A stretch of DNA of 64,000 nt. Origin: an uncultured Clostridia bacterium (lineage in GTDB: Bacteria > Bacillota > Clostridia > Oscillospirales > Acutalibacteraceae). Of the stretch, positions 25,776-35,417 are shown piece by piece (the stretch's first letter is position 1; each line of letters opens with the position of its first letter). The translations under genes were made by a program, and so were the position numbers. The notes beneath the pieces are model-generated. The model searched no databases and was not told the origin of the DNA. It was given only the letters and a program-made list of their open reading frames with translations. The stretch is taken from assembly GCA_944384855.1 (NCBI GenBank), contig CALWUY010000050.1, positions 162,619-226,618 on the forward strand, given 5' to 3'.

Positions 25776-26942
25776 ATGGAATTTATTGAGTTTCTGTATG
25801 AAAACATAGTGGAAAACTTTTCGTGGCAGATGCTTGTAATGTGGGCGATAGGCGGAGTTCTGGTATTTCTGGCCATAAAAAAGGATATGGAGCCGACGCT
25901 GCTTTTGCCGATAGGTTTCGGGGCGATTCTGGTAAATCTTCCCGGAGTAATGCAGAAGGTGGTTGACGAGACAGGCAGGCCCGTATTGGATTCATTCGGT
26001 AATGTCCAGTATGATGCGGGACCGCTCTCAACCCTTTTTGACGCGGGTATCGCAAATGAGCTTTTCCCGCTGATATTATTTATAGGAATAGGCGCCATGA
26101 TCGATTTCGGTCCGCTGCTTTCAAATCCTAAGCTTATGATTTTCGGCGCGGCGGCGCAGTTCGGCATATTCTTCACATTCTGCGCAGCGTCGATGTTTTT
26201 CCCTATAAACGACGCGGCTTCGATAGGTATTATAGGCGCGGCAGACGGTCCGACATCGATAGTTGTGGCGCAGCAGCTTCATTCCCAGTATGTGGGAGCG
26301 ATAATGGTAGCGGCATATTCGTATATGGCTCTGGTGCCGATCATACAGCCGCCGGTAATCAAGCTTCTTACAACTAAAAAAGAACGGCTTATACGTATGC
26401 CGTACGCCGCAAAGAGTGTTTCAAAGACAACCAAAATTCTGTTCCCGATTATCATTACCGCGATAGCAGGGCTTGTGGCGCCGGAGTCGGTATATCTTGT
26501 AGGATTTTTGATGTTCGGAAACCTTATACGCGAATGCGGTGTACTGAATTCACTTTCGGATACGGCGCAGAATGTTTTGGCTAATCTTATAACGATATTC
26601 CTTGGAATTACGATAGCGTCAAAAATGTATTATGAGCAGTTTTTGAAGCCCGAAACCCTTATGATACTGGGACTGGGACTTATAGCGTTTATATTTGATA
26701 CCGCGGGCGGCGTAGTATTCGCGAAGATTCTGAATATCTTCCTGCCTAAGTCCAAAAAGCTCAATCCTATGATAGGAGCGGCGGGTATATCGGCATTTCC
26801 GATGTCAGGCAGAATAGTTCACAAAATGGGTCTCAAGGAAGATCCTCAGAACTTCCTGCTCATGCATTCTATGGGTGTAAACGTTTCGGGACAGATAGCT
26901 TCGGTTATCGCTGGCGGACTTATCCTTAAATTTTTCGGATAA
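25776..26942 (+). CDS. oadB: Sodium-translocating decarboxylase beta subunit (OadB/MmdB/GcdB family)
   Basis: A 388-aa multi-pass membrane protein of the beta subunits that couple decarboxylation of a carboxybiotin carrier to Na+ export. Family motifs: GIGAMIDFGPLLSNP, GAADGPTSIVVA (the Na+/carboxybiotin Asp region) and GAAGISAFPMSGRIVHKM near the C-terminus. About nine helices are visible. The ATG at 25776 follows AAAGG by 9 nt. It is followed by a small gamma-like gene, but no carboxyltransferase alpha or biotin carrier gene is present in the window. The upstream Mn2+ riboswitch implies metal-dependent expression. The substrate (oxaloacetate, methylmalonyl-CoA or glutaconyl-CoA) cannot be told. 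Confidence 0.92.
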   Translation: MEFIEFLYENIVENFSWQMLVMWAIGGVLVFLAIKKDMEPTLLLPIGFGAILVNLPGVMQKVVDETGRPVLDSFGNVQYDAGPLSTLFDAGIANELFPLILFIGIGAMIDFGPLLSNPKLMIFGAAAQFGIFFTFCAASMFFPINDAASIGIIGAADGPTSIVVAQQLHSQYVGAIMVAAYSYMALVPIIQPPVIKLLTTKKERLIRMPYAAKSVSKTTKILFPIIITAIAGLVAPESVYLVGFLMFGNLIRECGVLNSLSDTAQNVLANLITIFLGITIASKMYYEQFLKPETLMILGLGLIAFIFDTAGGVVFAKILNIFLPKSKKLNPMIGAAGISAFPMSGRIVHKMGLKEDPQNFLLMHSMGVNVSGQIASVIAGGLILKFFG

Positions 26943-26956
26943 AGGAGTAAAAGCTT

Positions 26957-27091
26957 ATGGATTTCAGTAATTTTGTAGATAATCTTGCCTATATGGGCAA
27001 GGGAATGTTAGGAATACTCATTGTTATGGGAGCAATCATTCTTGTGACTGTTTTGCTGAATAAAATATTCTCAGCCGATAATAAAAAATAA
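26957..27091 (+). CDS. OadG-related small membrane subunit
   Basis: A 44-aa protein with one transmembrane helix (MLGILIVMGAIILVTVLLNKIF) and a charged tail, started by ATG 14 nt after the oadB stop, with AAAGGAG upstream. Size, topology and position match the small gamma/OadG-like subunit that helps assemble sodium-pump decarboxylases, though it lacks the longer Pro-rich and zinc-binding tail of OadG. It is too short to be called with confidence from sequence alone. Confidence 0.75.
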   Translation: MDFSNFVDNLAYMGKGMLGILIVMGAIILVTVLLNKIFSADNKK

Positions 27092-27128
27092 AAAAATTGT
27101 GGTTTACTAATCGGTATAATTAATGTAT

Positions 27129-27162
27129 AATAGGCTTGTGGCGCTGCCGCAGGCCTATTTAA
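27129..27162 (+). terminator. oadB-oadG terminator
   Basis: 14-bp stem (AATAGGCTTGTGGC with its partner, two G-U pairs), 3-nt loop, TTTAATTT tail. The following 27163-27362 stretch has no feature that I can recognise. Confidence 0.75.
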
Positions 27163-27362
27163 TTTACGGATTATTCAGTATAGGCTGTATAAGAAGTTTC
27201 GGGGATTTAAGTTTTAATATAAGCTGTTTTTGAGCGAATTATTTAATTGTACCGGCGGATAATGTATATAAGGCGGGGAACTCACGGTAACGGATATTGT
27301 TATTAAACAATCGGAACAGACGAAATTACTGTATTATTTTCGTATAAAACAAGGAGACAGGT

Positions 27363-28553
27363 ATGGAACTTGACTGGAAAAACATAAAACGAATTCTGCT
27401 TATAATATTTTTAGGCGCGGTCATATTTACGGCTGTGCAGAATTTCGGCGGAGTACTTGGGTTTATTTCCGGAGTGCTGGGACTGTTTGCGCCGGTAACG
27501 GCAGCGTTTTGTATAGCGTTTGTTCTTAATGTACTGCTTACGGCGCTGGAAACCAAAGTTTTCGCTTTTATGGGCAAAAGCAGAAAGAAAGCCGTTGTAA
27601 AACTGAGACGTCCGATATGTCTGGTACTTACGTATCTTATAGCTTTCGGAATAGTATCGGTTCTGATGCTGGTTATAATTCCGGATATAATAGAAACGGT
27701 GACTTATATTGCGGAAAAGCTGCCGGCGTTTGCTGATGATATACGCGAATGGGCAAATGCGCTGCTGGAAAAATACAATATTGACAAGAGCGTAATACCT
27801 GAGGTACAGATAAACTGGACTGCCGCGGCGAGCGCGCTTAAAAGCTGGCTTTCCGATTCCTACAATCAGATATTCAACGGTGCTGTGGGGATTACCACGT
27901 CTGTGTTTACCGGGGTATTTGACACAATTTTCAGTTTTGTTATATCGGTATATATTTTGGCACAGAAAGAGCGCATAGGAGCGTTTGTGAAGCGGGTTAT
28001 AAACGCGCTTATACCCGACAGGATCAACAGGGTCGTTTATCATGTGGCATACAGGACTCAGGAGTCTTTCTCGAGGTTTATAGGCGGACAGCTTATAGAA
28101 TCGCTTATTTTGGGGGTACTTTGTTTTATAGGAATGACGATTTTCAGATTTCCGAATGCCCTTATAATTTCGGTGCTGATATCGGTGATGTCGCTGGTGC
28201 CTATAGTGGGCGCCACGATAGGAGTTGTTGTCGGGTTCCTGCTGATTGTGATTTCAAATCCTTTGAGAGCGGTATTTTTTGTGATTTTCTTCCTTGTGCT
28301 TCAGCAGGTGGAAGGAAATCTCATATATCCCAGAGTAGTCGGCAAAGCGGTAGGCCTTCCGGGAGTGCTTGTGGTAAGCGCGGTGCTGATAGGAGGAAAT
28401 ATAGGAGGAGTTCTGGGAACGCTTGTTGCGGTTCCTACCTGCGCGGTGCTGTTTGTGCTTTTGAAAGAACTGGTCGAATATATGAACCGGCAAAAAAAGC
28501 AGAAAAAAAGTATTGTTCAGCTCAGAGAAGATGAGAACAAGGTTTCCGAGTAA
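27363..28553 (+). CDS. AI-2E family (PF01594) transporter
   Basis: A 396-aa polytopic membrane protein of the AI-2 exporter/YtvI-like superfamily, whose members include TqsA and Na+/H+ antiporters. About eight helices: two near the N-terminus, one at 80-105 (YLIAFGIVSVLMLVIIP), an amphipathic soluble segment (115-190), and a C-terminal bundle with GGQLIESLILGVLCF and the family motif VEGNLIYPRVVGKAVGLPG. The ATG follows AAGGAGAC. It is monocistronic. The substrate is unknown. Confidence 0.88.
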   Translation: MELDWKNIKRILLIIFLGAVIFTAVQNFGGVLGFISGVLGLFAPVTAAFCIAFVLNVLLTALETKVFAFMGKSRKKAVVKLRRPICLVLTYLIAFGIVSVLMLVIIPDIIETVTYIAEKLPAFADDIREWANALLEKYNIDKSVIPEVQINWTAAASALKSWLSDSYNQIFNGAVGITTSVFTGVFDTIFSFVISVYILAQKERIGAFVKRVINALIPDRINRVVYHVAYRTQESFSRFIGGQLIESLILGVLCFIGMTIFRFPNALIISVLISVMSLVPIVGATIGVVVGFLLIVISNPLRAVFFVIFFLVLQQVEGNLIYPRVVGKAVGLPGVLVVSAVLIGGNIGGVLGTLVAVPTCAVLFVLLKELVEYMNRQKKQKKSIVQLREDENKVSE

Positions 28554-28561
28554 GAAACAAG

Positions 28562-28592
28562 GCAGGATATCCGATACGGGTATCCTGCTTTT
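28562..28592 (+). terminator. AI-2E gene terminator
   Basis: GCAGGATA/TATCCTGC stem with an inner CC/GG pair, followed by TTTT. Confidence 0.8.
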
Positions 28593-28706
28593 GAATGAAT
28601 CAGAGAACCTGTACCGGAAATTCAAGCATAAAATGCAATCATTTTTGCACAAAACTGAGTTTTTCCGGTATGAAAAAGCTGAAGAAACCGTAAAATAAAA
28701 AAATGT

Positions 28707-28735
28707 TTGACATATTTGAAATATTATGGTAAACT
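28707..28735 (+). promoter_or_regulatory. str operon promoter
   Basis: TTGACA (28707-28712), 17-nt spacer, TAAACT (28730-28735). The 60-nt leader contains a small ATGCCGA/TCGGCAT hairpin. Confidence 0.75.
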
Positions 28736-28795
28736 GTTATAGCATGCCGAATTATGCATATCGGCATAGAATTTGAAAAAATGGGAGGTGTAACA

Positions 28796-29218
28796 GTGCC
28801 TACGTTTAACCAGTTGGTTCGCAGCGGCCGTGAAACTGTTGAGAAAAAAGCTAAGGCTCCGGCGCTTTTAAAGGGGTATAATTCCATGAAGCGTCGCGCG
28901 ACAGACAATGATTCTCCTCAGAAGCGCGGTGTTTGCACAGCCGTTAAGACTTCCACGCCTAAGAAGCCTAACTCGGCTCTGAGAAAGATTGCCAGAGTAC
29001 GTCTTTCCAACGGAATAGAAGTATCAGCTTATATTCCCGGTATAGGACACAATCTGCAGGAGCACAGTGTGGTTCTTATCCGCGGCGGACGTGTTAAGGA
29101 TCTTCCCGGTGTGCGTTATCACATCGTAAGAGGTACCCTTGATACTCAGGGCGTTGCCAACAGAATGCAGGGCCGTTCAAAATACGGCGCGAAACGTCCG
29201 AAAGCAGGTGCGAAGTAA
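28796..29218 (+). CDS. rpsL: 30S ribosomal protein S12
   Basis: A 140-aa decoding-centre protein. The GTG start at 28796 is preceded by GGGAGGTG and gives the universal [10 protein letters not shown]-terminus; any upstream extension is non-conserved. It shows [17 protein letters not shown], the streptomycin-relevant Lys in KKPNS, and the [17 protein letters not shown] segment whose Asp is methylthiolated by RimO, also encoded in this window. It is the first gene of the str operon. Confidence 0.98.
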   Translation: MPTFNQLVRSGRETVEKKAKAPALLKGYNSMKRRATDNDSPQKRGVCTAVKTSTPKKPNSALRKIARVRLSNGIEVSAYIPGIGHNLQEHSVVLIRGGRVKDLPGVRYHIVRGTLDTQGVANRMQGRSKYGAKRPKAGAK

Positions 29219-29348
29219 TAAAATTTAAGTAATCTCTGCTGAAATTCCAAGTAAGCGGTTTATATATATTATATGTAAGCCTTGCTTGGTACAACGGGGA
29301 AGTTACTCGAGTACCTATGATATCATTACTATGAAGGAGGGAAGCAAA

Positions 29349-29819
29349 GTGCCAAGAAGAGGCTTTATTGCTAAACGTGATGTACTGCCGGATCCGGTTT
29401 ACAATTCAAAAATAGTTACGCGTCTTATCAACAACATTATGCTTGACGGTAAAAAGGGCGTAGCTCAGAAAATCGTATACGGCGCATTTGATATTATCAG
29501 TGAAAAAACAGGTAAGGATCCGCTTGAGGTTTTTGACCAGGCTATGGAAAACGTTATGCCGCAGCTGGAGGTAAAGGCTGTTCGTAAGGGCGGAGCTACC
29601 TATCAGGTTCCTTTTGAGGTTCGTCCCGAAAGAAAACAGACCCTGGGTCTTCGCTGGTTGACGACTTACAGCCGCAGCCGTTCCGAAAGAACTATGAAAG
29701 AACGTCTTGCAGGCGAGATTCTTGACGCTGTCAATGGTACCGGCGGCGCCGCCAAGAAGCGCGACGATACCCATAAGATGGCCGAAGCAAACAGAGCGTT
29801 TGCACATTACAGATGGTAG
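29349..29819 (+). CDS. rpsG: 30S ribosomal protein S7
   Basis: A 156-aa assembly-initiator protein of the 30S head. It starts with GTG at 29349 after AAGGAGGG, giving [16 protein letters not shown]. It contains [22 protein letters not shown] and the C-terminal [15 protein letters not shown]. It lies 130 nt after rpsL with no terminator between, so the two are probably cotranscribed. Confidence 0.98.
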   Translation: MPRRGFIAKRDVLPDPVYNSKIVTRLINNIMLDGKKGVAQKIVYGAFDIISEKTGKDPLEVFDQAMENVMPQLEVKAVRKGGATYQVPFEVRPERKQTLGLRWLTTYSRSRSERTMKERLAGEILDAVNGTGGAAKKRDDTHKMAEANRAFAHYRW

Positions 29820-29869
29820 TTCGTATTTTATTTTGATTTTGTTTCCGCTTTTGCGGATTGGAGGAAAAT

Positions 29870-31951
29870 ATGCCAAGAAAAGTATCTCTTGAAATGACAA
29901 GAAATATTGGTATTATGGCACATATTGACGCCGGAAAAACTACCACTACAGAGCGTATCCTGTTCTACACGGGTATAAACCGTAAAATGGGTGAAACTCA
30001 TGACGGCGCGTCAACTATGGACTGGATGGAGCAGGAGCAGGAGAGAGGAATTACAATCACCTCGGCTGCGACCACTTGTTTCTGGAAAGACCATCGTATC
30101 AATATTATCGACACTCCCGGACACGTTGACTTCACGGTTGAAGTTCAGCGTTCGCTGCGCGTGCTTGACGGTTCTGTAACCGTACTTTGCGCAAAGGGCG
30201 GTGTTGAGCCTCAGTCTGAAACCGTTTGGCGTCAGGCTGACGAATACAAAGTACCTCGTATGATCTATGTAAACAAGATGGACATTATGGGTGCTGATTT
30301 TTACCGCGTTCTTGATATGATCAAAGATCGGTTCAACTGCAACGGTGTTCCGATTCAGCTGCCTATCGGCGTTGAGGATACCTTCAGGGGAATAATTGAC
30401 CTTGTAAACATGGACGCTGAGATTTATTATGATGATTTGGGCAAGGACGTAAGACACGAGCCTATCCCGGAAGACATGGTAGAACTTGCAAACAAATACC
30501 GTACTGCGCTTATTGAGCATGTTGTTGAGCAGGACGAGGAGCTGATGGAAAAATATTTTGAAGGTGAAGAGCCTACGGTTGATCAGATAAAGAAGATTAT
30601 CCGTCAGTCCACCATTGCCAATAACATGGTTCCTATATGCTGCGGTACTTCATACAGAAACAAGGGCGTTCAGCCGTTGCTTGACGCAATTGTCGATTAT
30701 ATGCCGGCTCCTACCGACGTTGAGGCTATCAAGGGTATCAACCCTGATACCGATGAGGAAGAAGTAAGACATTCTTCTGACAGCGAGCCGTTTTCGGCGC
30801 TTGCGTTCAAAATAGCCACCGACCCGTTCGTAGGAAAGATTTGTTTCTTCCGTGTTTATTCCGGTACAGTAGACGCCGGTTCGAGCGTTTACAATTCTGT
30901 AAAGCAGAATAAGGAGCGTATGGGAAGACTGTTGCAGATGCACGCAAATCACCGTGAAGATATCGAAACCTGTTATTCGGGAGATATCGCCGCCGCGGTA
31001 GGTCTCAAGAACACTACCACGGGTGATACGCTCTGTGACGAAAAGCATCCGATAGTGCTTGAATCAATGAACTTCCCGGAGCCGGTTATACGTGTAGCTA
31101 TTGAACCCAAGACTAAAGCAGGTCAGGAAAAGATGGGCCTTGCGCTTGCAAAGCTTGCCGAAGAAGATCCGACCTTCAAGGCGTACACCGACGAAGAAAC
31201 CGGACAGACAATTATTGCAGGTATGGGCGAGCTTCATCTTGAGATTATAGTTGACCGTTTGCTCCGTGAATTTAAGGTTGAGGCAAACGTAGGCGCTCCG
31301 CAGGTTGCATATAAAGAAAGTATCCGCAAAAAGGTCGATCATGAGACTAAGTACAAGCGTCAGTCAGGCGGTTCGGGTCAGTACGGACATGTTAAGATCA
31401 TTGTTGAACCGAATGAGTCGGGCAAAGGATACGAGTTTATCAATGCCGTTACGGGTGGTACTGTTCCGAAGGAATATATTCCTGCCGTTGATGCAGGTAT
31501 CAGAGGAGCACTGCAGGCAGGTGTACTTGCCAACTATCCGGTAGTTGACGTTAAGGTAACTTTGTATGACGGTTCGTATCATGAGGTTGACTCTTCGGAA
31601 ATGGCGTTTAAGATTGCCGGTTCAATGGCCTTTAAAGAAGCCTGCCGTCTGGCAGATCCGGTGCTTTTAGAGCCGATTATGAAGGTTACCGTAACAGTAC
31701 CTGAAGAGTATATGGGAGACGTTATAGGTGATCTTAACTCAAGGCGCGGTGAGATCCAGGGATTTGAAGACCGCGCAGGCATCAAGCAGATTAATGCCAG
31801 AGTACCTCTGGGAGACATGTTCGGTTATGCTACCGATCTTCGTTCAAAGACACAGGGACGCGGTCAGTATGTTATGGAACCGGACGGTTACAAGGAAGTA
31901 CCGAAGAGCATATCTGAGAAAATCATATCCGCAAGGATTAAAAAAGATTGA
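29870..31951 (+). CDS. fusA: Elongation factor G
   Basis: A 693-aa translational GTPase that drives ribosomal translocation. G1 is AHIDAGKTT near residue 17, G2 region [12 protein letters not shown]3 DTPGHVDF, G4 NKMD; domains III-V follow with [16 protein letters not shown] and [14 protein letters not shown]. The ATG follows GGAGG by 6 nt. It is the third gene of the str operon, 50 nt after rpsG. Confidence 0.98.
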   Translation: MPRKVSLEMTRNIGIMAHIDAGKTTTTERILFYTGINRKMGETHDGASTMDWMEQEQERGITITSAATTCFWKDHRINIIDTPGHVDFTVEVQRSLRVLDGSVTVLCAKGGVEPQSETVWRQADEYKVPRMIYVNKMDIMGADFYRVLDMIKDRFNCNGVPIQLPIGVEDTFRGIIDLVNMDAEIYYDDLGKDVRHEPIPEDMVELANKYRTALIEHVVEQDEELMEKYFEGEEPTVDQIKKIIRQSTIANNMVPICCGTSYRNKGVQPLLDAIVDYMPAPTDVEAIKGINPDTDEEEVRHSSDSEPFSALAFKIATDPFVGKICFFRVYSGTVDAGSSVYNSVKQNKERMGRLLQMHANHREDIETCYSGDIAAAVGLKNTTTGDTLCDEKHPIVLESMNFPEPVIRVAIEPKTKAGQEKMGLALAKLAEEDPTFKAYTDEETGQTIIAGMGELHLEIIVDRLLREFKVEANVGAPQVAYKESIRKKVDHETKYKRQSGGSGQYGHVKIIVEPNESGKGYEFINAVTGGTVPKEYIPAVDAGIRGALQAGVLANYPVVDVKVTLYDGSYHEVDSSEMAFKIAGSMAFKEACRLADPVLLEPIMKVTVTVPEEYMGDVIGDLNSRRGEIQGFEDRAGIKQINARVPLGDMFGYATDLRSKTQGRGQYVMEPDGYKEVPKSISEKIISARIKKD

Positions 31952-31980
31952 TTGTCCGCAGGACAAATGACAAATAATGC

Positions 31981-32009
31981 TTGAAATTCATAAGAATTTT
32001 TGGTAAACT
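31981..32009 (+). promoter_or_regulatory. tuf promoter
   Basis: TTGAAA (31981-31986), 17-nt spacer, TAAACT (32004-32009), the same -10 as the str promoter. tuf can therefore be expressed independently of fusA. Confidence 0.65.
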
Positions 32010-32054
32010 ATATTTAAAATATTAAATTTCAAATTTCTAAGGAGGAAATTTACA

Positions 32055-33257
32055 ATGGCAAAGGCAGCATTTGAAAGAAATAAGCCCCATGTAAACATTG
32101 GTACCATCGGTCACGTTGACCATGGTAAGACAACACTCACAGCAGCTATCACAAAGTACCTTTCTCTTAAGGGTCAGGCTTCTTTTGAAGATTATTCTGA
32201 AATCGATAAGGCTCCGGAAGAGAGAGAGCGTGGTATTACAATCAACACCGCACACGTTGAGTACGAGACCGACGCACGTCACTATGCTCACGTTGACTGC
32301 CCCGGACATGCCGACTATGTTAAGAACATGATCACCGGTGCTGCTCAGATGGACGGTGCTATTCTCGTTATTGCCGCTACCGACGGTCCTATGGCTCAGA
32401 CTAAGGAACACTTACTCCTTGCTCGTCAGGTTGGCGTTCCTTACATTGTAGTATTTATGAACAAGACAGACTTGGTAGACGACGAAGAACTTCTTGAGCT
32501 CGTTGAAATGGAAATACGCGAGACACTTGACAAGTATGAATTCCCCGGCGATGATACACCTATCATCAAGGGATCTGCTTTCAAGGCGCTTGACAGCGAT
32601 TCAAAGGATCCTAATGATCCGGTATACGCTCCTATCAAGGAACTTATGGACGCTGTTGACAGCTATATTCCTACTCCTGAGCGTAAGGCTGATCTTCCTT
32701 TCCTTATGCCTATAGAGGATGTTATGACCATTTCCGGACGCGGTACCGTTGTTACCGGACGTGTTGAGCGCGGAAAGCTCAATGCAGGTGATGAAGTTGA
32801 GATTATCGGTCTTACCGAAGAGCGTAAGAAGACTGTTGTAACTTCTATGGAAATGTTCCGCAAGACTCTCACATACTGTGAGGCCGGCGATAACGTAGGT
32901 GCGCTTCTCCGCGGTATAGGTCGTGATGAAGTTGAACGCGGTCAGGTTCTCTGCAAACCCGGCTCAATCAATCCGCATACCAAGTTCCACGGTCAGGTTT
33001 ATATCCTTACCAAGGAAGAGGGCGGGCGTCATACACCTTTCTTCAACAACTACCGTCCGCAGTTCTATTTCAGAACTACTGACGTTACCGGTATCATTAC
33101 TCTGCCCGCAGGCACCGAAATGTGCATGCCCGGTGATAACGTAGAGATGGATGTTGAACTTATCACACCTATCGCTATCGAAGAAGGTCTGCGTTTCGCT
33201 ATCCGTGAAGGCGGACGTACTGTAGGTTCCGGTGTTGTTACCGCAATCAACGGTTAA
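32055..33257 (+). CDS. tuf: Elongation factor Tu
   Basis: A 400-aa GTPase that delivers aminoacyl-tRNA. G1 is [10 protein letters not shown], the effector region [13 protein letters not shown]3 DCPGH, G4 NKTD and SAFKAL in G5; domains II and III are complete ([26 protein letters not shown]). An AAGGAGG lies 7 nt before the ATG. Codon use is strongly biased, as expected for a very highly expressed gene. Confidence 0.99.
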   Translation: MAKAAFERNKPHVNIGTIGHVDHGKTTLTAAITKYLSLKGQASFEDYSEIDKAPEERERGITINTAHVEYETDARHYAHVDCPGHADYVKNMITGAAQMDGAILVIAATDGPMAQTKEHLLLARQVGVPYIVVFMNKTDLVDDEELLELVEMEIRETLDKYEFPGDDTPIIKGSAFKALDSDSKDPNDPVYAPIKELMDAVDSYIPTPERKADLPFLMPIEDVMTISGRGTVVTGRVERGKLNAGDEVEIIGLTEERKKTVVTSMEMFRKTLTYCEAGDNVGALLRGIGRDEVERGQVLCKPGSINPHTKFHGQVYILTKEEGGRHTPFFNNYRPQFYFRTTDVTGIITLPAGTEMCMPGDNVEMDVELITPIAIEEGLRFAIREGGRTVGSGVVTAING

Positions 33258-33270
33258 TTCGGTTAATTCA

Positions 33271-33306
33271 AAAGGTGCTGACTCAAAACGAGGCGGCACC
33301 TTTTTT
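33271..33306 (+). terminator. tuf terminator
   Basis: AAAGGTGC/GCACCTTT stem with T6 tail. Confidence 0.85.
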
Positions 33307-33370
33307 AATGCGCAATTTATCATTACAGGTATTCTTATAATTTCATATTTTTTCTGCCGCGTGTAAAAAA

Positions 33371-33403
33371 GAAACCGTCTCGTTTTTTGACGAGACGGTT
33401 TTA
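33371..33403 (-). terminator. Terminator of the small XRE gene
   Basis: AAACCGTCTCG and complement around a T-rich loop. On the minus strand it is followed by TTTCTTTTTT, and it overlaps the gene's stop codon. Confidence 0.85.
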
Positions 33404-33622
33404 ATATCGCTTTCTGTAAGGTTCGGTTTCGTCTGTAAGTCCTAACAGGTAATCGACGCTTGTGTTGTAATACTCTGCAAGCTTTACAAGCACATCTGCT
33501 GTAAGTGATAATTTTCCAAGTTCGTAACTTGAATATGTGGTTTGATGAACGCCTAAATATTCGGCTAAAGCCGTCTGATTAATATCTCTGTCCTCATGTA
33601 TATCTCTGATACGGTTATACAA
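33401..33622 (-). CDS. Small XRE-family HTH repressor
   Basis: A 73-aa Cro/C1-type DNA-binding protein consisting almost entirely of the HTH domain: INQTALAEYLGVHQTTYSSYELG, then LTADVLVKLAEYYNTSVDYLLGLTD. The TTG start at 33622 is chosen because GAGGTG lies 6 nt upstream; GTG 33631 falls inside that SD. It diverges from a 48-aa zinc-ribbon gene, and two similar inverted repeats in the shared 93-nt gap are probable operators. Confidence 0.85.
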   Translation of the reverse strand: MYNRIRDIHEDRDINQTALAEYLGVHQTTYSSYELGKLSLTADVLVKLAEYYNTSVDYLLGLTDETEPYRKRY

Positions 33623-33648
33623 AGCAATCACCTCTAACAAATATTATG

Positions 33649-33695
33649 CAATAAGTGAAATACACTTATTGATCTTTAAGTGAAATTCGCTTAAA
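33649..33695. promoter_or_regulatory. Two tandem operators between the XRE and zinc-ribbon genes
   Basis: Site 1: CAATAAGTG-AAATA-CACTTATTG (33649-33671), 9-bp perfect arms. Site 2: TTTAAGTG-AAATT-CGCTTAAA (33675-33695), one mismatch. Both share AAGTGAAAT-n-CrCTTA, with centres 25 bp apart. They fit binding of two repressor dimers on nearly the same DNA face; binding by the adjacent XRE protein is inferred. Confidence 0.65.
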
Positions 33696-33715
33696 ATATA
33701 TTTGAGGTGAGAGCT

Positions 33716-33862
33716 ATGTTAATGATATGTAAAGACTGTTATATCAAAAAATACGGTGAATTTTCCGATTTGCTGCTTTATGAATCGGATGAAGAGGGAA
33801 TTTGCTTTATGTGCGGAGAGAAAAAGCAAATGCTTGAAGAAATATGCAGAGATGACAATTGA
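33716..33862 (+). CDS. 48-aa putative zinc-ribbon protein
   Basis: A short acidic protein with two Cys pairs, ICKDCYI near residue 5 and ICFMCGE near residue 31, spaced as in a zinc ribbon. The remainder is charged, with no membrane segment. The ATG at 33716 follows GAGGTG by 6 nt. It is not a recognised family. Divergence from an XRE repressor over twin operators suggests regulated expression; it could be an anti-repressor, a metal-binding adaptor or a small toxin-type partner. Confidence 0.6.
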   Translation: MLMICKDCYIKKYGEFSDLLLYESDEEGICFMCGEKKQMLEEICRDDN

Positions 33863-33890
33863 ATTTACATTTTAATTTTTCGAAAGATAT

Positions 33891-33931
33891 AATTAATACA
33901 AGCTGCCGAATATTGCGGCCCTGTATTAATT
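33891..33931 (+). terminator. Hairpin after the zinc-ribbon gene
   Basis: AATTAATACA/TGTATTAATT 10-bp arms with a GC-rich inner loop, 28 nt after the stop; the T tail is weak. Confidence 0.5.
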
Positions 33932-34089
33932 TGTTGATAAAAACTTTTAAAATATTAACAAAATATCTTTATTTTTAACCTGCTGTATGATATAATCTAT
34001 AATGTATATTTATGCGAATTTGTCTAGGAAAAGATAACTGAAAAAGGTAAGAAAACATAAGTTATAAACTTAAAAAGGAGTGAGAATCG

Positions 34090-35412
34090 GTGTTCAGAAA
34101 GGTCATAAGCGCTGCGATTGGTTTTTTGATGTGCATTACGCTTTGCGGATGTGATTTTTTTGCCGCCGATACTGTGGAGCTGCTTTCTCCGCCGGCATTA
34201 TCGGGGGATTTGAATCCGATAGCGCAGGTCATAACCGAAAGTGTAGATGGGGATTATACATTCAAGTATCCTACACGAGGAGATTACCGGTCGGCGGTAG
34301 TAAGGGAGGACATAAACGGTGACGGACTGATGGAGGCTTTTGCATTTTACAGCACTACTCAGAACGATACAGTCACAATGAACCTGAATTATATATGTTA
34401 TCTCGATGACAGTTGGGAATCGGTGGCACAGCAGCAGTTGGTAGCCGGAGGAGTGGACAAGATTGATTTTTGCGACCTTGACAACGACGGTATTGAGGAG
34501 CTGCTGGTAGGCTGGGAGATTTACGGAACGAGCGAAATGCAGCTTGCGGTATACAGTCTGGCAGATAACACACTGACGCAGCGGATGATGAAGAGATACA
34601 ATCATTTTACTACGTGTGATCTGAATGAAGACAGTAAAAATGAAATTTTACTTATAGATACCAATCCGGCAGAGAGCGTCAATGCTGCCGCTTTATACGG
34701 GCTTACCGGCGACGGAGTTGCCGAAATTTCGGCATGTGAGCTTGACAGCGCCGCAAAAACAGTAAACGAACCGGTATTGGCCGCTTTGTCATCAGGAAGA
34801 CCCGCTATTTACATAGATGAGATAAAGGGTGTCGGCGCGGTAACTGAGGTGCTGTTTATAGAAAAAGGAAAACTGGTAAATCCTCTGCTGGCAGCGAATT
34901 CCAAAGAAACGGTTGCTACGCTGCGCGCAGCTTCACTTGCTACCTCTGACATAAACGGAGACGGAATTCTTGAAATACCGATACAGCGGGATGTGCCGTC
35001 GGTCACAAAATCGCAGCTCAGCGAAAAGCTTTATCTGACGGAATGGTGTTCGTTCAACGGCGAACAGCTCACACCTCAGCAAACAACAATGATAGATACA
35101 AATGACGGATACTATTATATAATACCTTCAAGGTGGATCGACCATATAGCCGTGCTTAAGGACACTGAAAACCGGGTACATGAAATTTATAGGTACAATG
35201 CGGAGCAAAAAATGGTGGAAGAAAGCCTGATTTATATAAGGGCGATTGACAAGACGGATTGGGAAGAGGATAAAGAAGAATATGAAAGTATGCAAAAAAT
35301 AACCTCGGATCAAGACACGGTTTTTGCTTGCAGGATATCCCAGTCTGCACTTAACGAAGGAATAACTTTGGAATCAGTAAGAAACGCATTCAAGATATCG
35401 CAACAGGAGTGA
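34090..35412 (+). CDS. Lipoprotein with FG-GAP/VCBS-like DxDxDG repeats
   Basis: A 440-aa predicted lipoprotein: signal peptide with lipobox TLCGC (Cys 21), then repeated Ca-binding-like motifs of the beta-propeller type (EDINGDGLMEAF, CDLDNDGIEELL, CDLNEDSKNEIL, SDINGDGILEIP). It probably folds as an extracytoplasmic propeller. The start is GTG 34090 after AAGGAG. It ends 5 nt before a response regulator gene, so it is likely an accessory sensor or output of that two-component system. No enzyme motif was recognised. Confidence 0.8.
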   Translation: MFRKVISAAIGFLMCITLCGCDFFAADTVELLSPPALSGDLNPIAQVITESVDGDYTFKYPTRGDYRSAVVREDINGDGLMEAFAFYSTTQNDTVTMNLNYICYLDDSWESVAQQQLVAGGVDKIDFCDLDNDGIEELLVGWEIYGTSEMQLAVYSLADNTLTQRMMKRYNHFTTCDLNEDSKNEILLIDTNPAESVNAAALYGLTGDGVAEISACELDSAAKTVNEPVLAALSSGRPAIYIDEIKGVGAVTEVLFIEKGKLVNPLLAANSKETVATLRAASLATSDINGDGILEIPIQRDVPSVTKSQLSEKLYLTEWCSFNGEQLTPQQTTMIDTNDGYYYIIPSRWIDHIAVLKDTENRVHEIYRYNAEQKMVEESLIYIRAIDKTDWEEDKEEYESMQKITSDQDTVFACRISQSALNEGITLESVRNAFKISQQE

Positions 35413-35417
35413 GATGA

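Noticed and set aside
33649-33695. CRISPR-like direct repeat
   Set aside because: Only two copies, palindromic and placed between divergent starts, as operators are.
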